A stretch of DNA of 64,000 nt from Bolinopsis microptera (taxonomy: Eukaryota > Ctenophora > Tentaculata > Lobata > Bolinopsidae): assembly GCF_026151205.1 (NCBI RefSeq), contig NC_087084.1:5263538-5327537 (forward strand). The letters are read 5' to 3'. Shown piece by piece: positions 50,268 to 61,989 of this stretch. A program made the translations under genes and the position numbers. The first letter of the stretch is position 1. Each line of letters begins with the position of its first letter. Under the pieces are notes generated by a model. The model was given only the letters and a program-made list of their open reading frames with translations, was not told the DNA's origin and did not search any database.

Positions 50268-51866
50268 ATGTCCTATAACTACTCTAACTGCACCCTCTTC
50301 GGGATACAAAACAAAGCTGAAAGATACGTCTACGGAGGATGGTTCGTCTTCGCCATCATAGGCTCACTTCTCGGCGACACCACCATACTAGTTGCCTCCA
50401 TCAGATACAAAGCCTTTAAACTCCAGAAGATAGTGGTGGCTTTCATCCAACATATCGCAGTGTGTGACTTGTTCATAACCATAAGCACCACCATCCCCCA
50501 GCTGGTCTCCTTGATTAAAGATAGAAAAAGCAACAACAAGCTCATACCTATTATAAGATTCTTCATCGTATTTTATGAATACAGTGTGAGTATAAATCTT
50601 GTCAGCGCGATGACCCTTGGGAAGCTTTTCTCCCTAAAATACCCTTTTAAAGCAGGCACTTGGACCACTGCCAGAATTCACAAGTTCTGTGCTGGTATTT
50701 GGATCGCCGCCCTTTCTGTTCCGGTTCTACATATCCTCATAGACAAAGAAGACATAGTGTTCGATTGCAGAGTGTATACTTATATGCACACGTACACTTC
50801 TAGCATTTGGAAGATATTGCTCCCCATCATTTCCCTGATCGTACTGGTCACCCCAAATGTGATAATAGTCGCCTCAACAGTTCTGCTGCTGAAAGAGGCA
50901 AGAAGAGTGGTCACGGACACCCGAGAAAGTCTACGCTGGCAAGGCATCATGACGGTGGTTCTCACTGCAACAGTCACCACAATTTCCTTCTTGACACCAG
51001 CAGTCTACCTGATTGCTGAGCCGTTTATAGCTAAAGATCCCTCTGTTCCTGGACCATTCTACAAAGAGTTTTACCGGTTCTCTGCCGCTGTAATGTGCGT
51101 GAATGTTCTTGCTAACTTCTTCGTTTATAGCCTAACGGTGACCAGCTTCAGAAACTTCCTGAAGTCGAAGTTAAAGCAGGCCTTTTCTATCCAATCAAAC
51201 AAAGTCACTAAAGGTAATTCTTTAAAAGAATCTAGTTCTTTTGTCTGACAATCAGGTAATTATTTATTATTTATTAGAATAAGTAAAACTGATAAAAAAG
51301 TTATTTATCTAAACAATCAGACAACAACTTATCAGTAAAAAACAACCAGGCAGGACAGTATCCAAGGGTACAGCAAAAGGAAGGGGAAGACAGATCAACA
51401 GAACCAACTTCCCTGCCATACCACGCCAAGAAATAGGTTTGGTAGTTTAAAATAAAATCACTTTCTCGGATAGCAAGTCAGCAGTTTTATAAAAGTCTAA
51501 AAATAAATTCGATCAATTGAATCGGTAAAAATAAAAAAACTGAAATCGTTTCAGAGCGAATAAAGGAAGGAGGGAAGACAGAAGTGAAAACGCTAACAGG
51601 ACCAACAAAGGAAATCGGTAAGCGAATATAGAATCGTCTTGCTAAATAAGTAATAACTAAACGTTTTTATTGTTCTATTGAATTAAAAGATCAAACGGAA
51701 TTCCTATCACATTTATTTTTTAGATATTGTGATCGATGGACCATTGGAAGTAAAGACAACAGAACGAATAACCGTAACGATAGAAAGAGGGACAGAAAAA
51801 GGATACATGAAAGAGAATGACCAGATCGACAATCAGCCCATAGAAATCGAGGAAACGGGCATTTGA
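50268..51866 (+). CDS. Class-A-like 7TM receptor B
   Basis: Exons 50268-51213, 51555-51617, 51724-51866 give 383 aa. The N-terminus has two Asn sequons (NYS, NCT). TM1 is around GDTTILVASIRY, TM2 AFIQHIAVCDL, TM3 INLVSAMTLGK, TM4 FCAGIWIAALS, TM5 LIVLVTPNVIIVAS, TM6 TVVLTATVTTISFL, TM7 VMCVNVLANFFVY. A DRY box is absent (GKL..LKYP in place), and NPxxY is NFFVY. The tail comes from two small exons (ERIKEGGKTEVKT; DIVIDGPLEVKTTERI...QPIEIEETGI). Start chosen at the first ATG, shared with A and D. A plasma-membrane receptor is inferred; ligand and G protein unknown. Closest relatives are A and D. Confidence 0.85.
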
Positions 51867-52217
51867 TCGCAGAGACCTACTTCAAAGATTGGACTATGAA
51901 TGAAAAATATGGATGATTTCGCAAGATCATGTTGAAAATAATATGTCCTCATTTTTGCTTTTTTTTGATACCCCGTTTCCCCAAAATATGTACATTCTTA
52001 AACATGGTTCTCAACAGAGAACATTCATATTTGATACTGGAAATATCTGATAGAAGGAATTTTAGTTTTTTAGTTTTTATATTCTTCCTCCTACTCTGCT
52101 GATAATTGAACAATAAACAAAAAAACATTGACTGAATTTTAAATTTTCGATTACTGAATTTATAACGACTTCATTACATGCTTAATTTACAATGTTTATT
52201 TTCTGAAAATTGTTTTG

Positions 52218-53250
52218 AATCAATTTTAATTTATGTTCTTTGTGTAGTTAGATTATTTCCTGTATAAAAGCTATATTTGTTGAGCTTCATGTTTGTGTTT
52301 AAGTGTTTAGCCTTAGGTTCTTGAATTGATGTCATTATTTCAATTTTATTTGTTCTTAAACACTAAATATGGTCCTATTTCTTTCCAAAGCTACTACATA
52401 AATGTTTAAAAAAGAGCAAAAACTATATTTTGTTTAATTCTAGGCGGCGATCAGCCTGTCATTCAGCGGCACCTTTAATCTGTTTAAGAACAGAACAAGC
52501 CTGAGGTCCCCAGTACTAGTAGGAACCGACCGGAATGCAGGAATGGGCTTTTGGCTGCAGGACCGGATTTTGACCGATATCAATCTATTATCCGGTTAGC
52601 CGGATTTTGCCGGACCGGAACCGGTTGTTAGGAAGGGAAGATATAAGGCTGCCGGAACTTGCCGGAATGTTCCGGATCTTGCCGGAAAATTTAAATTAAT
52701 GCTTAATGGGCTTTTGTCATTATCAATTATGATATTAATCCTTTAAGCCATAGTTTGTAATTACACAATAAGTTCCGCATTTCTAAGAGCTATACGACCA
52801 GATCGATGATGTTTCCTGTTTAGGCCTATAGCAGTAGACATAGGTCATCATACATTTTACGGAGTTTTTATTTACTGCTATTGTTTTAATTTTATTTGGA
52901 ATGATATACATAATTATACAATGTATATTGGGAATAAAAATATATAAGTTTTGTAAGAAACTACAAGGTTTAAATAAGTAGGATGATAATCACACCTTTG
53001 TTACAGTAATGACCAGCTGGACATTTCAGCTCATCAGTCAACTCTTCTATACCCGCCGTATCGCAGAAATATCTGTGGAATTTTTGAAATTTTCAATTTA
53101 GAGTTCAAAGATTGTGGAGAGATTTTAAGGGGAACGAAAACACCATAGCTGCGCAAAGATGTGCAGATTAACAAACCGAGAAAAGTAAAAAAGGGCCGAA
53201 TAAATTCATAAGATCAGAGCCCTTGACATTACGGTAAGTTGGCTTTTTTA
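52218..53250. repeat. Receptor-cluster spacer repeat, copy S2
   Basis: Nearly identical to 55085-55150 plus 57280-58250, where it is interrupted by the Penelope-like element. It carries a CCGG-rich block at 52515-52690 and one exon of the minus-strand cysteine-rich gene. Confidence 0.9.
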
Positions 53251-53893
53251 TTATTTCTTAGTGATTATAGTTAATTTTAATTATTTATTTGTTAGTTATT
53301 TCTCCACTTACTTACCCTTCAGTGCAATCGATACACTCAGCAGCCTCAGCTTGGTTCTGATAGCTGCCTGGATCACACGGTATCTCCTTGCTGCTTTTAT
53401 CTGGACATCGGTTACCTGGAAATATTTGAGTTACTTTTATAATGTTTTTGGACACGAAGGGAAATACACAACGTAAGGCTTAAAATCTTCGTAAAACTAC
53501 ATCATTAGAGCCTGTAAAAACTTTTAACTTTAGTTACTTTTATTATTAGTTGAAATGGTTTGTTTTTAACTTAATAACATCAATTTACTATATAATGACA
53601 TGATAATGGCATTACGATTGTATATGGTTCAACATAAATTGACACAAGCTGGTTTTTCTTCATTAAAACTGAATTAACAACAAAGTTTCAAAAAATCCGA
53701 AACAAGTCCACACCAATTTTCAAAAGTAAAAAAGTAAGAAAGACTTAAACACAAATGAATTATATTTTATATTGAGTTTTTAAAAGTTATAATTAAATTT
53801 AATTTTATCACAATTATGTGATATATCATATATAACAAACCAGCAGTGCAGTGGTGATCTAAGAAGTCACTGGTACCCTCCGGACAGAAGTAC
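52996..53893 (-). CDS. Three clean exons of a GCC2/GCC3 cysteine-rich protein (partial gene)
   Basis: Minus-strand exons 53893-53841, 53415-53316 and 53072-52996 join in phase (1, 2, 1) with GT-AG borders. The peptide has the ephrin-receptor-like pattern: GYFCPEGTSDF...HHC, GNRCPDKSSKEIPCDPGSYQ, AAECIDCTEGYFCDTAG, LKCPAGHYCNK. Such repeats occur in extracellular or membrane proteins with many C-P-G-Y-C units. Start and stop are outside these exons. Related exons at 61.0-62.6 kb on the same strand may be the upstream part, which would place receptor D and the orphan tail inside an intron on the other strand. Confidence 0.65.
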
Positions 53894-54129
53894 CTGTATC
53901 AAACAAATTAGACAAATTATATAATTAATGCTTTAATGAATATAACATTAAATACTAACAGTCCAGGTATTATACCTTTTTTTAATCTAGAAACGATAAT
54001 AGTGGTCATGTAATTGAAACATGCTTAATATTTCACAGCATAAATAGTTAATTAAATTATCCATTAGGTCTCACTTTTGGGTTTACAACCCACTAACGCG
54101 CGCGCCGAGTTTCTTCGCCGAGTTTTCTT

Positions 54130-55150
54130 CGCAACAGTCAGGTAATTATTTATTATTTATTAGAGAAAGTAAAACTGATAAAATGTTATTTATCTAAACA
54201 ATCAGACAACAACTTATCAGTAAAAAACAACCAGGCAGAACAGTATCCAGGGGTACAGCAAAAGGAAGGGGAAGACAGATCAACAGAACCAACTTCCCTG
54301 CCATACCACGCCAAGAAATAGGTTTGGTAGTTTAAAATAAAATCACTTTCTCGGATAGCAAGTCAGCAGTGTTATAGAAGTCTAAAAATAAATTCGATCA
54401 ATTGAATCGGTAAAAATAAAAAAACTGAAATCGTTTCAGAGCGAATAAAGGAAGGAGGGAATACAGAAGTGAAAACGCTAACAGGACCAACAAAGGAAAT
54501 CGGTAAGTGAATATAGAATCGTCTTGCTAAATAACTAAACGTTTTTATTGTTCTCTTGAATTAAAAGATCAAACGGAATTCCTATCACATTTATTTTTTA
54601 GATATTGTGATCGATGGACCATTGGAAGTAAAGACAACAGAACGAATAACCGTAACGATAGAAGGAGGGACAGAAAAAGGATACATGAAAGAGACTGACC
54701 AGATCGACAATCAGCCCATAGAAATCGAGGAAACGGGCATTTGATCGCAGAGACCTACTTCAAAGATTGGACTATGAATGAAAAATATGGATGATTTCGC
54801 AAGATCATGTTGAAAATAATATGTCCTCATTTCTGCTATTTTTGGATAACCCGTTTCCCCAAAATATGTACATTCTTAAACATGGTTCTCAACAGAGAAC
54901 ATTCATATTTGATACTGGAAATATCTGATAGAAGGAATTTTAGTTTTTAGTTTTTATATTCTTCCTCCTAGACTCTGCTGATAATTGAACAATAAACAAA
55001 AAAACATTGACTGAATTTCAAATTTTCGATTACTGAATTTATAACGTCTTCATTACATGCTTAATTTACAATGTTTATTTTCTGAAATTGTTTTGAATCA
55101 ATTTTAATTTATGTTCTTTGTGTATTTAGATTATTTCCTGTATAAAAGCT
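54130..55150 (+). pseudogene. Orphan receptor C-terminal-tail exons (copy C)
   Basis: Exons 54440-54502 and 54602-54744, with intact splice sites and reading frame, match the tail exons of A, B and D, including the intron and the 3' flank. There is no 7TM exon upstream; homology starts abruptly near 54136. Phase is kept, so the exons could still serve as alternative terminal exons for receptor B, but that is speculation. Confidence 0.8.
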
Positions 55151-57279
55151 AGGAGAGTTAGAATTAACCCAAATATCAGGGACACGAATGACTACTCCAG
55201 GATTTAAGAAACTAAACTTTCAACACTGAAAACATTCAGATTCTTGCCAAATATATTTCGATTGTAGTCATCTCCAGTGACATTGAACCTAAAAAATGTT
55301 AAAAGGTTAGTGAAACTCAAACCGTTACAAAATTAAGAATCCGAAAAAGTTAAAAATATCATATTAAGGTTTATGGAATATAGGTAATCCAAAGGGATTG
55401 ACAGTATTAAGGCCAAAAGGTCTAAGAGAATTAAGCAAATGTATGTAGTTATTTTCTTTTACTTCAAGTGTACTGGGACTGCAATTCTCTAAAATAAAAG
55501 TTCTAAAAGTTTCATTAAAATCTGTATGTACTCCTAAACCGTGGTCAATCAAGTGAACTCCTAGTAATATCAAATGCTCTACCATCAACGATTTCATAAA
55601 ATTTGGACCTGTGTCCGTCCATCCTTTTATGCAAGCTATTAATAGTCCTACCCACATAGTTTTTCTTACAAATCGAACACTGTACAAGATAGATGATGTT
55701 ATAGGTCTTGCAACAACCAGGGGCTGATTTGATCTTTTTGCCATTTGATGTGATGGAGTCCTTATTTATGATCATTTTACAACACTTGCAGTTTCTTCTG
55801 TGACAGGGTTCAGTTTTACCATGTTTAGCACCTAAGGCAAGCTGTTTAGATGTAACGAGGCGAGATCTAAGCGTAGATCCCGTTTTCTTCACAAACTGAA
55901 ACAGTTTATTTTTTCCTTTCGGTGCTGTGGTGGAGTTTGTGGCTTGCTGACTCTCACTTTCACTAAAACTACGAGTTCGTCTCAAGTGACCTTCGTATTT
56001 CTGGACAACATTCACCAAGTCATTGTCACTTCCATAACTGGAGATGACTCTGATTGGTATGGCTGATAGCGGGGATTGTTCATTAGGCTCGACCGTACTC
56101 TTCCTGACTAACACTCTTTCCATGCCAAGGACTTTGTTAGCTATGTTGTCAGCCATTTTACTAGGGTGTCCTGATTCATGAAACGCCCGTTTGAGAATGT
56201 TAAGCTGGGTCTCTAATCTCTCCTTTGAATTGATTATCCTCCTGAGGCGTAAACACTGGGAGTATACAATTCCTGAGAATATGTGATTGGGGTGACTACT
56301 GCTGAAATGTAGGTAGGACCTGGAGTCTGTTTCTTTTACGTATAGATCAGTTTGAAGCTCTCCTTGATGGTCGAAAGTAAACTGTACATCTAGAAAACTG
56401 ACATATTCAGCTGTATTTTCTGCTTGAATTCATCTATTTCAAGGCCATCGGGAGCGATGTTTTCGTTGACCTTCTTTATCCATGCTGAAAACTGTCTGGT
56501 AGTACCTGTAAACTGACCTGCTCCGTCGTCAATGTATCTTTTAACAGATGCTACTTGGTCCATTAGTGTGGGGTTTGAGTAGACTTCCTTGTTAAGGACA
56601 TAAAACACAGCGATGTTTGCCAGTTGAACACATAGAGAACCTCCAGTAGGTACACCGTGTATTTGTTTGTACCAAGCATTCTCGAAAAAACCTATAGATG
56701 ATTTTATGCTGTGGTTCACCAAGTCAATTAGCCAAGCTTTGAAGTTCATAGACCAGTCGGGTCTTAATTGGTCCATGGCAAATTTAAGAGCTTCAATGAC
56801 AAGGGAGGGGCTGAGTGAGTCGTAAAGGCCCTTGAAGTCAAAAGTAAACGGTTTATATGTTTTCTTTTCAACTTGGGGCTTATTAGAGTTGATTTCGTCG
56901 AGCCAAATTAATGCATCTGTTGTGTCTGTAAGGAGGTCTTGGCAGAAGTCTTTTTCCAGGGGTCTTAAGTATTTCGTGGCTACAAACACATCACTCTTTT
57001 TACTGATACCTTCTTGAAGTGCTGTAATAAGTCTCACTGGCGGTTCAACTCCTGGGATAAGTTGGTCTTTCCTCAGTTTGTGCACTTTCAAGGAGGGGTA
57101 AAAGTAGCTCTTTCCCGGTTTATGGTGAGGAGCTGTACTTGGCCTGTTGGTCGGGCCTGTGCCTGCCTTATTTCTGTTGTCTGAAATACCCATCACAGAC
57201 TTTGCTTCTTCAGGTGTAATGAAGCCTATTGTCTTACCTTCGACCCAAGTATCGAAAAGTTCACCGTGGAGGGTATGGA
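55151..57279 (-). mobile_element. Penelope-like element (RT + GIY-YIG), truncated
   Basis: On the minus strand the RT lies 5' and the GIY-YIG endonuclease 3'. RT residues include PSLKVHKLRKDQLIPG, TFDFKGLYDSLS, GVPTGGSLCVQLANI and the catalytic YIDDG. The nuclease has CKCC, then YNIIYLVQC, CKKNYVGRTINSLHKR, the CX2C-bearing GIY-YIG form usual in Penelope-like elements. A frameshift near 56430 splits RT from linker, and another near 55565 splits the nuclease tail. The 13-bp ctgtataaaagct at 55138-55150 and 57280-57292 is the target duplication; the uninterrupted site is in spacer S2 at about 52260. 5'-truncated and inactive. Confidence 0.92.
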
Positions 57280-58250
57280 CTGTATAAAAGCTATATTTGT
57301 TGAGCTTCATGTTTGTGTTTAAGTGTTTAGCCTTAGGTTCTTGAATTGATGTCATTATTTCAATTTTATTTGTTCTTAAACACTAAATATGGTCCTATTT
57401 CTTTCCAAAGCTACTACAGAAATGTTTAAAAAAGAGCAAAAAACTACAATTTGTTAGATTCTAGGCGGCGATCAGCCTGTCATTCAGTGGCACCTTTAAT
57501 CTGTTTAAGAACAGAACAAGCCTGAGGTCCCCAGTCCTAGTAGGAACCGACCGGAACGCAGGAATGGGCTATTGGCTGCAGGACCGGATTTTGACGGATA
57601 TCAATCTATTATCCAGTTAGCCGGATTTTGCCGGACCGGAACCGGTTGTTAAGAAGGGAAGATATAAGGCTGCCAGAACTTGCCAGAATGTTCCGGATCT
57701 TGCCGGAAAATTTAAATTAATGCTTAATGGGCTTTTGTCATTATCAATTATGATATTAATCCTTTAAGCCATAGTTTGTAATTACACAATAAGTTCCGCA
57801 TTTCTAAGAGCTATACGACCAGACCGATGATGTTTCCTGTTTAGGCCTAGTATAGCAGTAGACATAGGTCATCATAAATTTTACTGAGTTTTTATTTATA
57901 CTGCTGTTGTTTTAATTTTATTTGGAATGATATACATAATTATACAATGTATATTGGGAACAAAAATATATAAGTTTTGTAAGAAACTACAAGGATTAAA
58001 TAAGTAGGATGATAATCACACTTTTGTTACAGTAATGACCAGCAGGACATTTCAGCTCATCAGTCAACTCTTCTATACCCGCCGTATCGCAGAAATATCT
58101 GTGGAATTTTTGAAATTTTCAATTTAGAGTTCAAAGATTGTGGAGACATTTTAAGGGGAACGAAAACACCATAGCTGCGCAAAGATGTGCAGATTAACAA
58201 ACCGAGAAAAGTAAAAAAGGGCCGAATAAATTCATAAGATCATAATTAGA
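57280..58250. repeat. Receptor-cluster spacer repeat, copy S3 (after the Penelope insertion)
   Basis: Continuation of the spacer begun at 55085. It includes a second copy of the last cysteine-rich exon (58098-58022, minus), whose splice-donor context has changed from aaag|gtgtg to aaaagtgtg. Confidence 0.85.
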
Positions 58251-58398
58251 ATATTTGCATTTTTGATATTAAATTGTGATTGTGAACAGTAGATCAGTGT
58301 ACATGGTTTCTGAATAAACCAGGTTGAATTGGAAACTGAATTTGAGTAGTTCTTAGTGCTAATTTTGGACACCAATGATTATATCGCGATTCAGGATA

Positions 58399-58584
58399 TA
58401 CAGGGGGGGGGGGGGGGGCAAAGTCAGTATCCATACGTTGGGTCTTATATCGCCGCCGTGTTTTATATTTGAGAGTTGTTGCTTTGCAGATGGCATACTG
58501 TACCTACTTGGATTCCGAATATGAAAATTCGAATCCAACGCATGAGTACTGGCTTTTTGCCCCCCCCCCCCCCCCCCCCCCCGT
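58399..58584. mobile_element. ~185-bp TIR element with poly-G/poly-C ends
   Basis: It begins with a G run then gcaaagtcagtatccatacg. It ends, read inverted, with a G run then gcaaaaagccagtactcatg. The arms pair over ~35 bp besides the G:C runs. It lies in the receptor D promoter-proximal segment where A and B have a plain sequence, so it is an insertion. Confidence 0.7.
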
Positions 58585-58789
58585 CGTTAGGTGATTACTT
58601 CCTCGGCTACCGAATGGTGGTATTCATCTTTAACGCGATATTTCCAGTTCATTTGAAAACAATGTATCAAAAGTACATCATTCTCTGAAGCTGTTCTCGT
58701 TGCCGTATTTTGGTCGTATTATAGAGTATAATGGCCGTATAGGTCACTATAATAGAGACTATAGCTAATTGCCTAAATTCCCCTTTTTA

Positions 58790-60363
58790 ATGTCTTTTAA
58801 CTACTCTAACTGCACCCTCTTCGGCATACAAAGCAAAGCTGAAAGATACGCCTACGGAGGATGGAGCGTAATCATCATCATATGCTCACTTCTCGGCGAC
58901 ACCACCATACTAGTTGCCTCCATTAGATACAAAGCCTTTAAACTCCAGAAGATAGTGGTGGCTTTTATCCAACATATCGCAGTGTGTGATTTGCTATTTA
59001 CCATAAGCACCAACATCCCCCAGCTGGTAATGGTCTCCTTGATTAAAGATAGTAAAAGCAACAACAGGCTCCTACCTATTATATGCTTCTTCTTCATATC
59101 TTATGTATACAGTTTGAGTATAAATCTTGTCAGCGGGATGACCCTAGGGAAGCTTCTCACCCTAAAATATCCTTTTAAAGCACGCACTTGGACCACTGCC
59201 AGAATTCACAAGTTCTGTGCTGGTATTTGGATCGCCGTCCTTTCTGTTCCGGTTCTATGTACCCTCATAGACAAAGAAGACATATTGTTCGATTGCAGAG
59301 TGTATACTTACACGCATACTCACACTTCTAGCATCTGGAAGATATTGCTCCCCGTTTATTCCCTGGTCGTACTGGTCACCCCAAATGTGATAATAGTCGC
59401 CTCAACAGTTCTGCTGCTGAAAGAGGCAAGAAGAGCGGTCACGGACACCCGAAAAAGTCTACGCTGGCAAGGCATCATGACGGTGGTTCTCACTGCAACA
59501 GTCAACACAATTTCCTTCTTGCCACTAGCAGTCTACCTGATTGCTGAACCGTTTGTAGCTAAAGATCCTTCTTTTCCTGGACCATTCTACAAAGAGTTTG
59601 GCCGGTGGTCTACCGCTGGCATAGGCCTGAATGTTCTTGCTAACATCTTCATTTATAGCCTAACGGTGAACAGCTTCAAAAATTTCCTGAAGTCGAAGTT
59701 TAAGCAGGCCTTTTTTATCCAATCCAACAAAGGTAATTCTTTAAAATAATCTAGTTCTTTTGTCTGACAGTCAGGTAATTATTATTATTTATTAGAATAA
59801 GTAAAACTGATAAAAAAGTTATTTATCTAAACAATCAGACAACAACTTATCAAGTATCAGTAAAAATCAACCAGGCAGGACAGTATCCAAGTGTACAGCA
59901 AAAGGAAGGGGAAGACACTCAACACAGATCAACAGAACCAACTTCCCTGCCATACCACGCCAAGAAATGGGTTTGGTACTTTAAAATAAAATCACTTTTT
60001 CGGATAGCAAGTCAGCAGTTTTATAGAAGTCTAAAAATAAATTCGATCAATTGAATCGGTAAAAATAAAAAAACTGAAATCGTTTCAGAGCGAATAAAGG
60101 AAGGAGGGAAGACAAAAGTGAAAATCGGTAAGTGAATATAGAATCGTCTTGCTAAATAACTGAACGTTTTTATTGTTCTATTGAATTAAAAGATCAAACG
60201 GAATTCCTATCATATTTATTTTTTAGATATTGTGAACGATGGACCATTGGAAGTAAAGACAACAGAACGAATAATGATAGAAGGATGGACAGAAAAAGGA
60301 TACATGAAAGAGAATGACCAGATCGACAATCAGCCCATAGAAATCGAGGAAACGGGGATTTGA
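58790..60363 (+). CDS. Class-A-like 7TM receptor D
   Basis: Exons 58790-59732, 60089-60127, 60227-60363 give 372 aa. Same plan as receptor B with more substitutions: a two-residue insert in QLVMVSLIKD, a Cys at the start of TM3 (PIICFFF) that A and B lack, and NIFIYS replacing NFFVYS in TM7. It lacks KVT before the first intron. The second exon has lost 24 nt and the third 6 nt, both in frame, shortening the cytoplasmic tail. It is the most diverged of the cluster, and a GC-rich insertion lies in its 3' flank. Confidence 0.85.
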
Positions 60364-60419
60364 TCGCAGAGACCTACTGCAAAGATTGGACTATGAATGA
60401 AAAATATGGATGTTTTCGC

Positions 60420-60509
60420 TTGTAGGTCTACAACCTACCAGGACGCGCGCCGAGTTGGACTCGTCGACGGTCCTGTGGAACAGATATTTTACGAGTATCA
60501 CCCGTTAAG
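60420..60509. mobile_element. ~90-bp insertion shared with 18.4 kb
   Basis: Relative to the 3' flanks of A, B and C, D has an extra segment starting ttgtaggtctacaacctacc and ending cacccgttaag, flanked by ttttcgc on both sides. It is the inverse of 18397-18487. It may be a short MITE or SINE-like fragment. A related piece is near 54088. Confidence 0.65.
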
Positions 60510-61023
60510 TTTTCGCAAGCTCACGTTGAAAATAATGTCCTCATTTTTTCTATTTTGGATAACCCGTTTTCCCCAAAATACATTCTTAATCAAACATGGC
60601 TCTCAACAGACAACATTCATATTTGATACTGGAAATATCTGATTGGAGGAATTTTAGTTTTTTAGTTTTTATATTCTTCCTCCTACTCTGCTGATGATTG
60701 AACAATAAGCAAAAAACATTGACTGAATTTTAAACTTATTCGATTACCATGAATTTATAACGTCATTACATGCTTAATTTGCAATGTTTATTTTCCAAAA
60801 ATTGTTTTGAATGCATTTTAATTTGAACTAAACTTAAATGATTTCCTTATTTTAATCCATCCAAATGAACAACAACAAATGCACGCTAGAATGCATCGCA
60901 TTAGGAAAACATCCAGTCAAAACAACCATCCGATCTTTAACAACAATCCAGACTCAAATTATAACAATAGCGTTAAAACTCACTTCAAAATTAAATTTAA
61001 ATAACAATTAAGTTGACACTCAC

Positions 61024-61556
61024 GGGGGCTGTCATGTTGGTCACCAGGACACCACTTCCCAGCCGGACACCGTCCGCCCTGTTCAGAACAGGTAGGGTTA
61101 CTCCGTGTAGCACGTTTAGTACATCTATCGTTAGCAGCACCCTCCACCTCTGACTCAGACTGGGCGGTGTTGCTGTGTAAGCACCTCCCGCACAGTAGTA
61201 ACCGGCCGAACATTTCACCTGGGCCGATTAGATAGCATGCATGAGCAGATCTATTAATTATTTATGATTGGGATGGTAGTTTGAAATATATTAATCAGTG
61301 TTGGTCAGATTTAATTTTTCTGTAGAAAAAAAAAACTTCTACACAAGAGCAACATGAACATCAGCTATTTCTAACTCTCATGGACCACCCTTGTCAAATA
61401 AACACTTACCAAAATAAGAACCAGTAAATAAAACTCACAGTGGTCATAGTTGTATGGAGCTCCGGACAGTCGTACCCCTCTTTACAAGGTTGGCAGGTAT
61501 CAGGGGTGGAAGCACCTACAGCAGCACTGTAGGTACCGGCTGAGCACGGTGTTTGA
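61024..61556 (-). pseudogene. Cysteine-rich GCC2/GCC3 exons, one intact and one frameshifted
   Basis: Exon 61556-61439 is open (QTPCSAGTYSAAVGAST, CQPCKEGYDCPE) and splices in phase 0 to 61218-61024 (VKCSAGYYCAGGAYT). The second exon then changes frame: the expected SESEVEGAANDRCTKRAT and GGRCPAGKWCPGDQ are read in a different frame. A single indel near 61160 explains it. Same protein family and strand as 53.0-53.9 kb. Confidence 0.6.
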
Positions 61557-61611
61557 CTGTAAACGAGAGGGTGAGTAACTTGCTTTTCTTAACAGTATCT
61601 TATAATAGCTT

Positions 61612-61762
61612 TCTGGGGACCCTTACAGTGGTATTTATTCGATAGGTTGTTAAACAAAATTTACTGGGCCGCGCTCAGCCTGTCATTCCACCTATCACCT
61701 ATACTATTGTACATTTTTTTCCGTACTATTGTACATGATACTGGTAGCTTGAGGTCCCCAGG
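61612..61762. repeat. Short element with ctggggacc / ggtccccag ends
   Basis: About 150 bp between inverted ctggggacc ends, with an inner ctgggccgcgctcagcctgtcatt related to the end of spacer repeats S2 and S3. Probably a MITE. Confidence 0.45.
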
Positions 61763-61989
61763 TAAAACAATTTTTTTTCTTGTTGTTTTAGTGACAGTGT
61801 TGTTTTCTTACACGCTGGTATGTTTAAAAATTCGGGTTTGCACAGTCATTAAAGTTCAAAATCTCACATTTCATTATAAACCTAAATGCTAAAACAAGTT
61901 GATTCTTATAAGCCAGACTCTACTGGAATGTGAAACTGTAGTGAAATGAATTGTGAAACTGTAGTGAATGTTATTAAACCCACACACTT

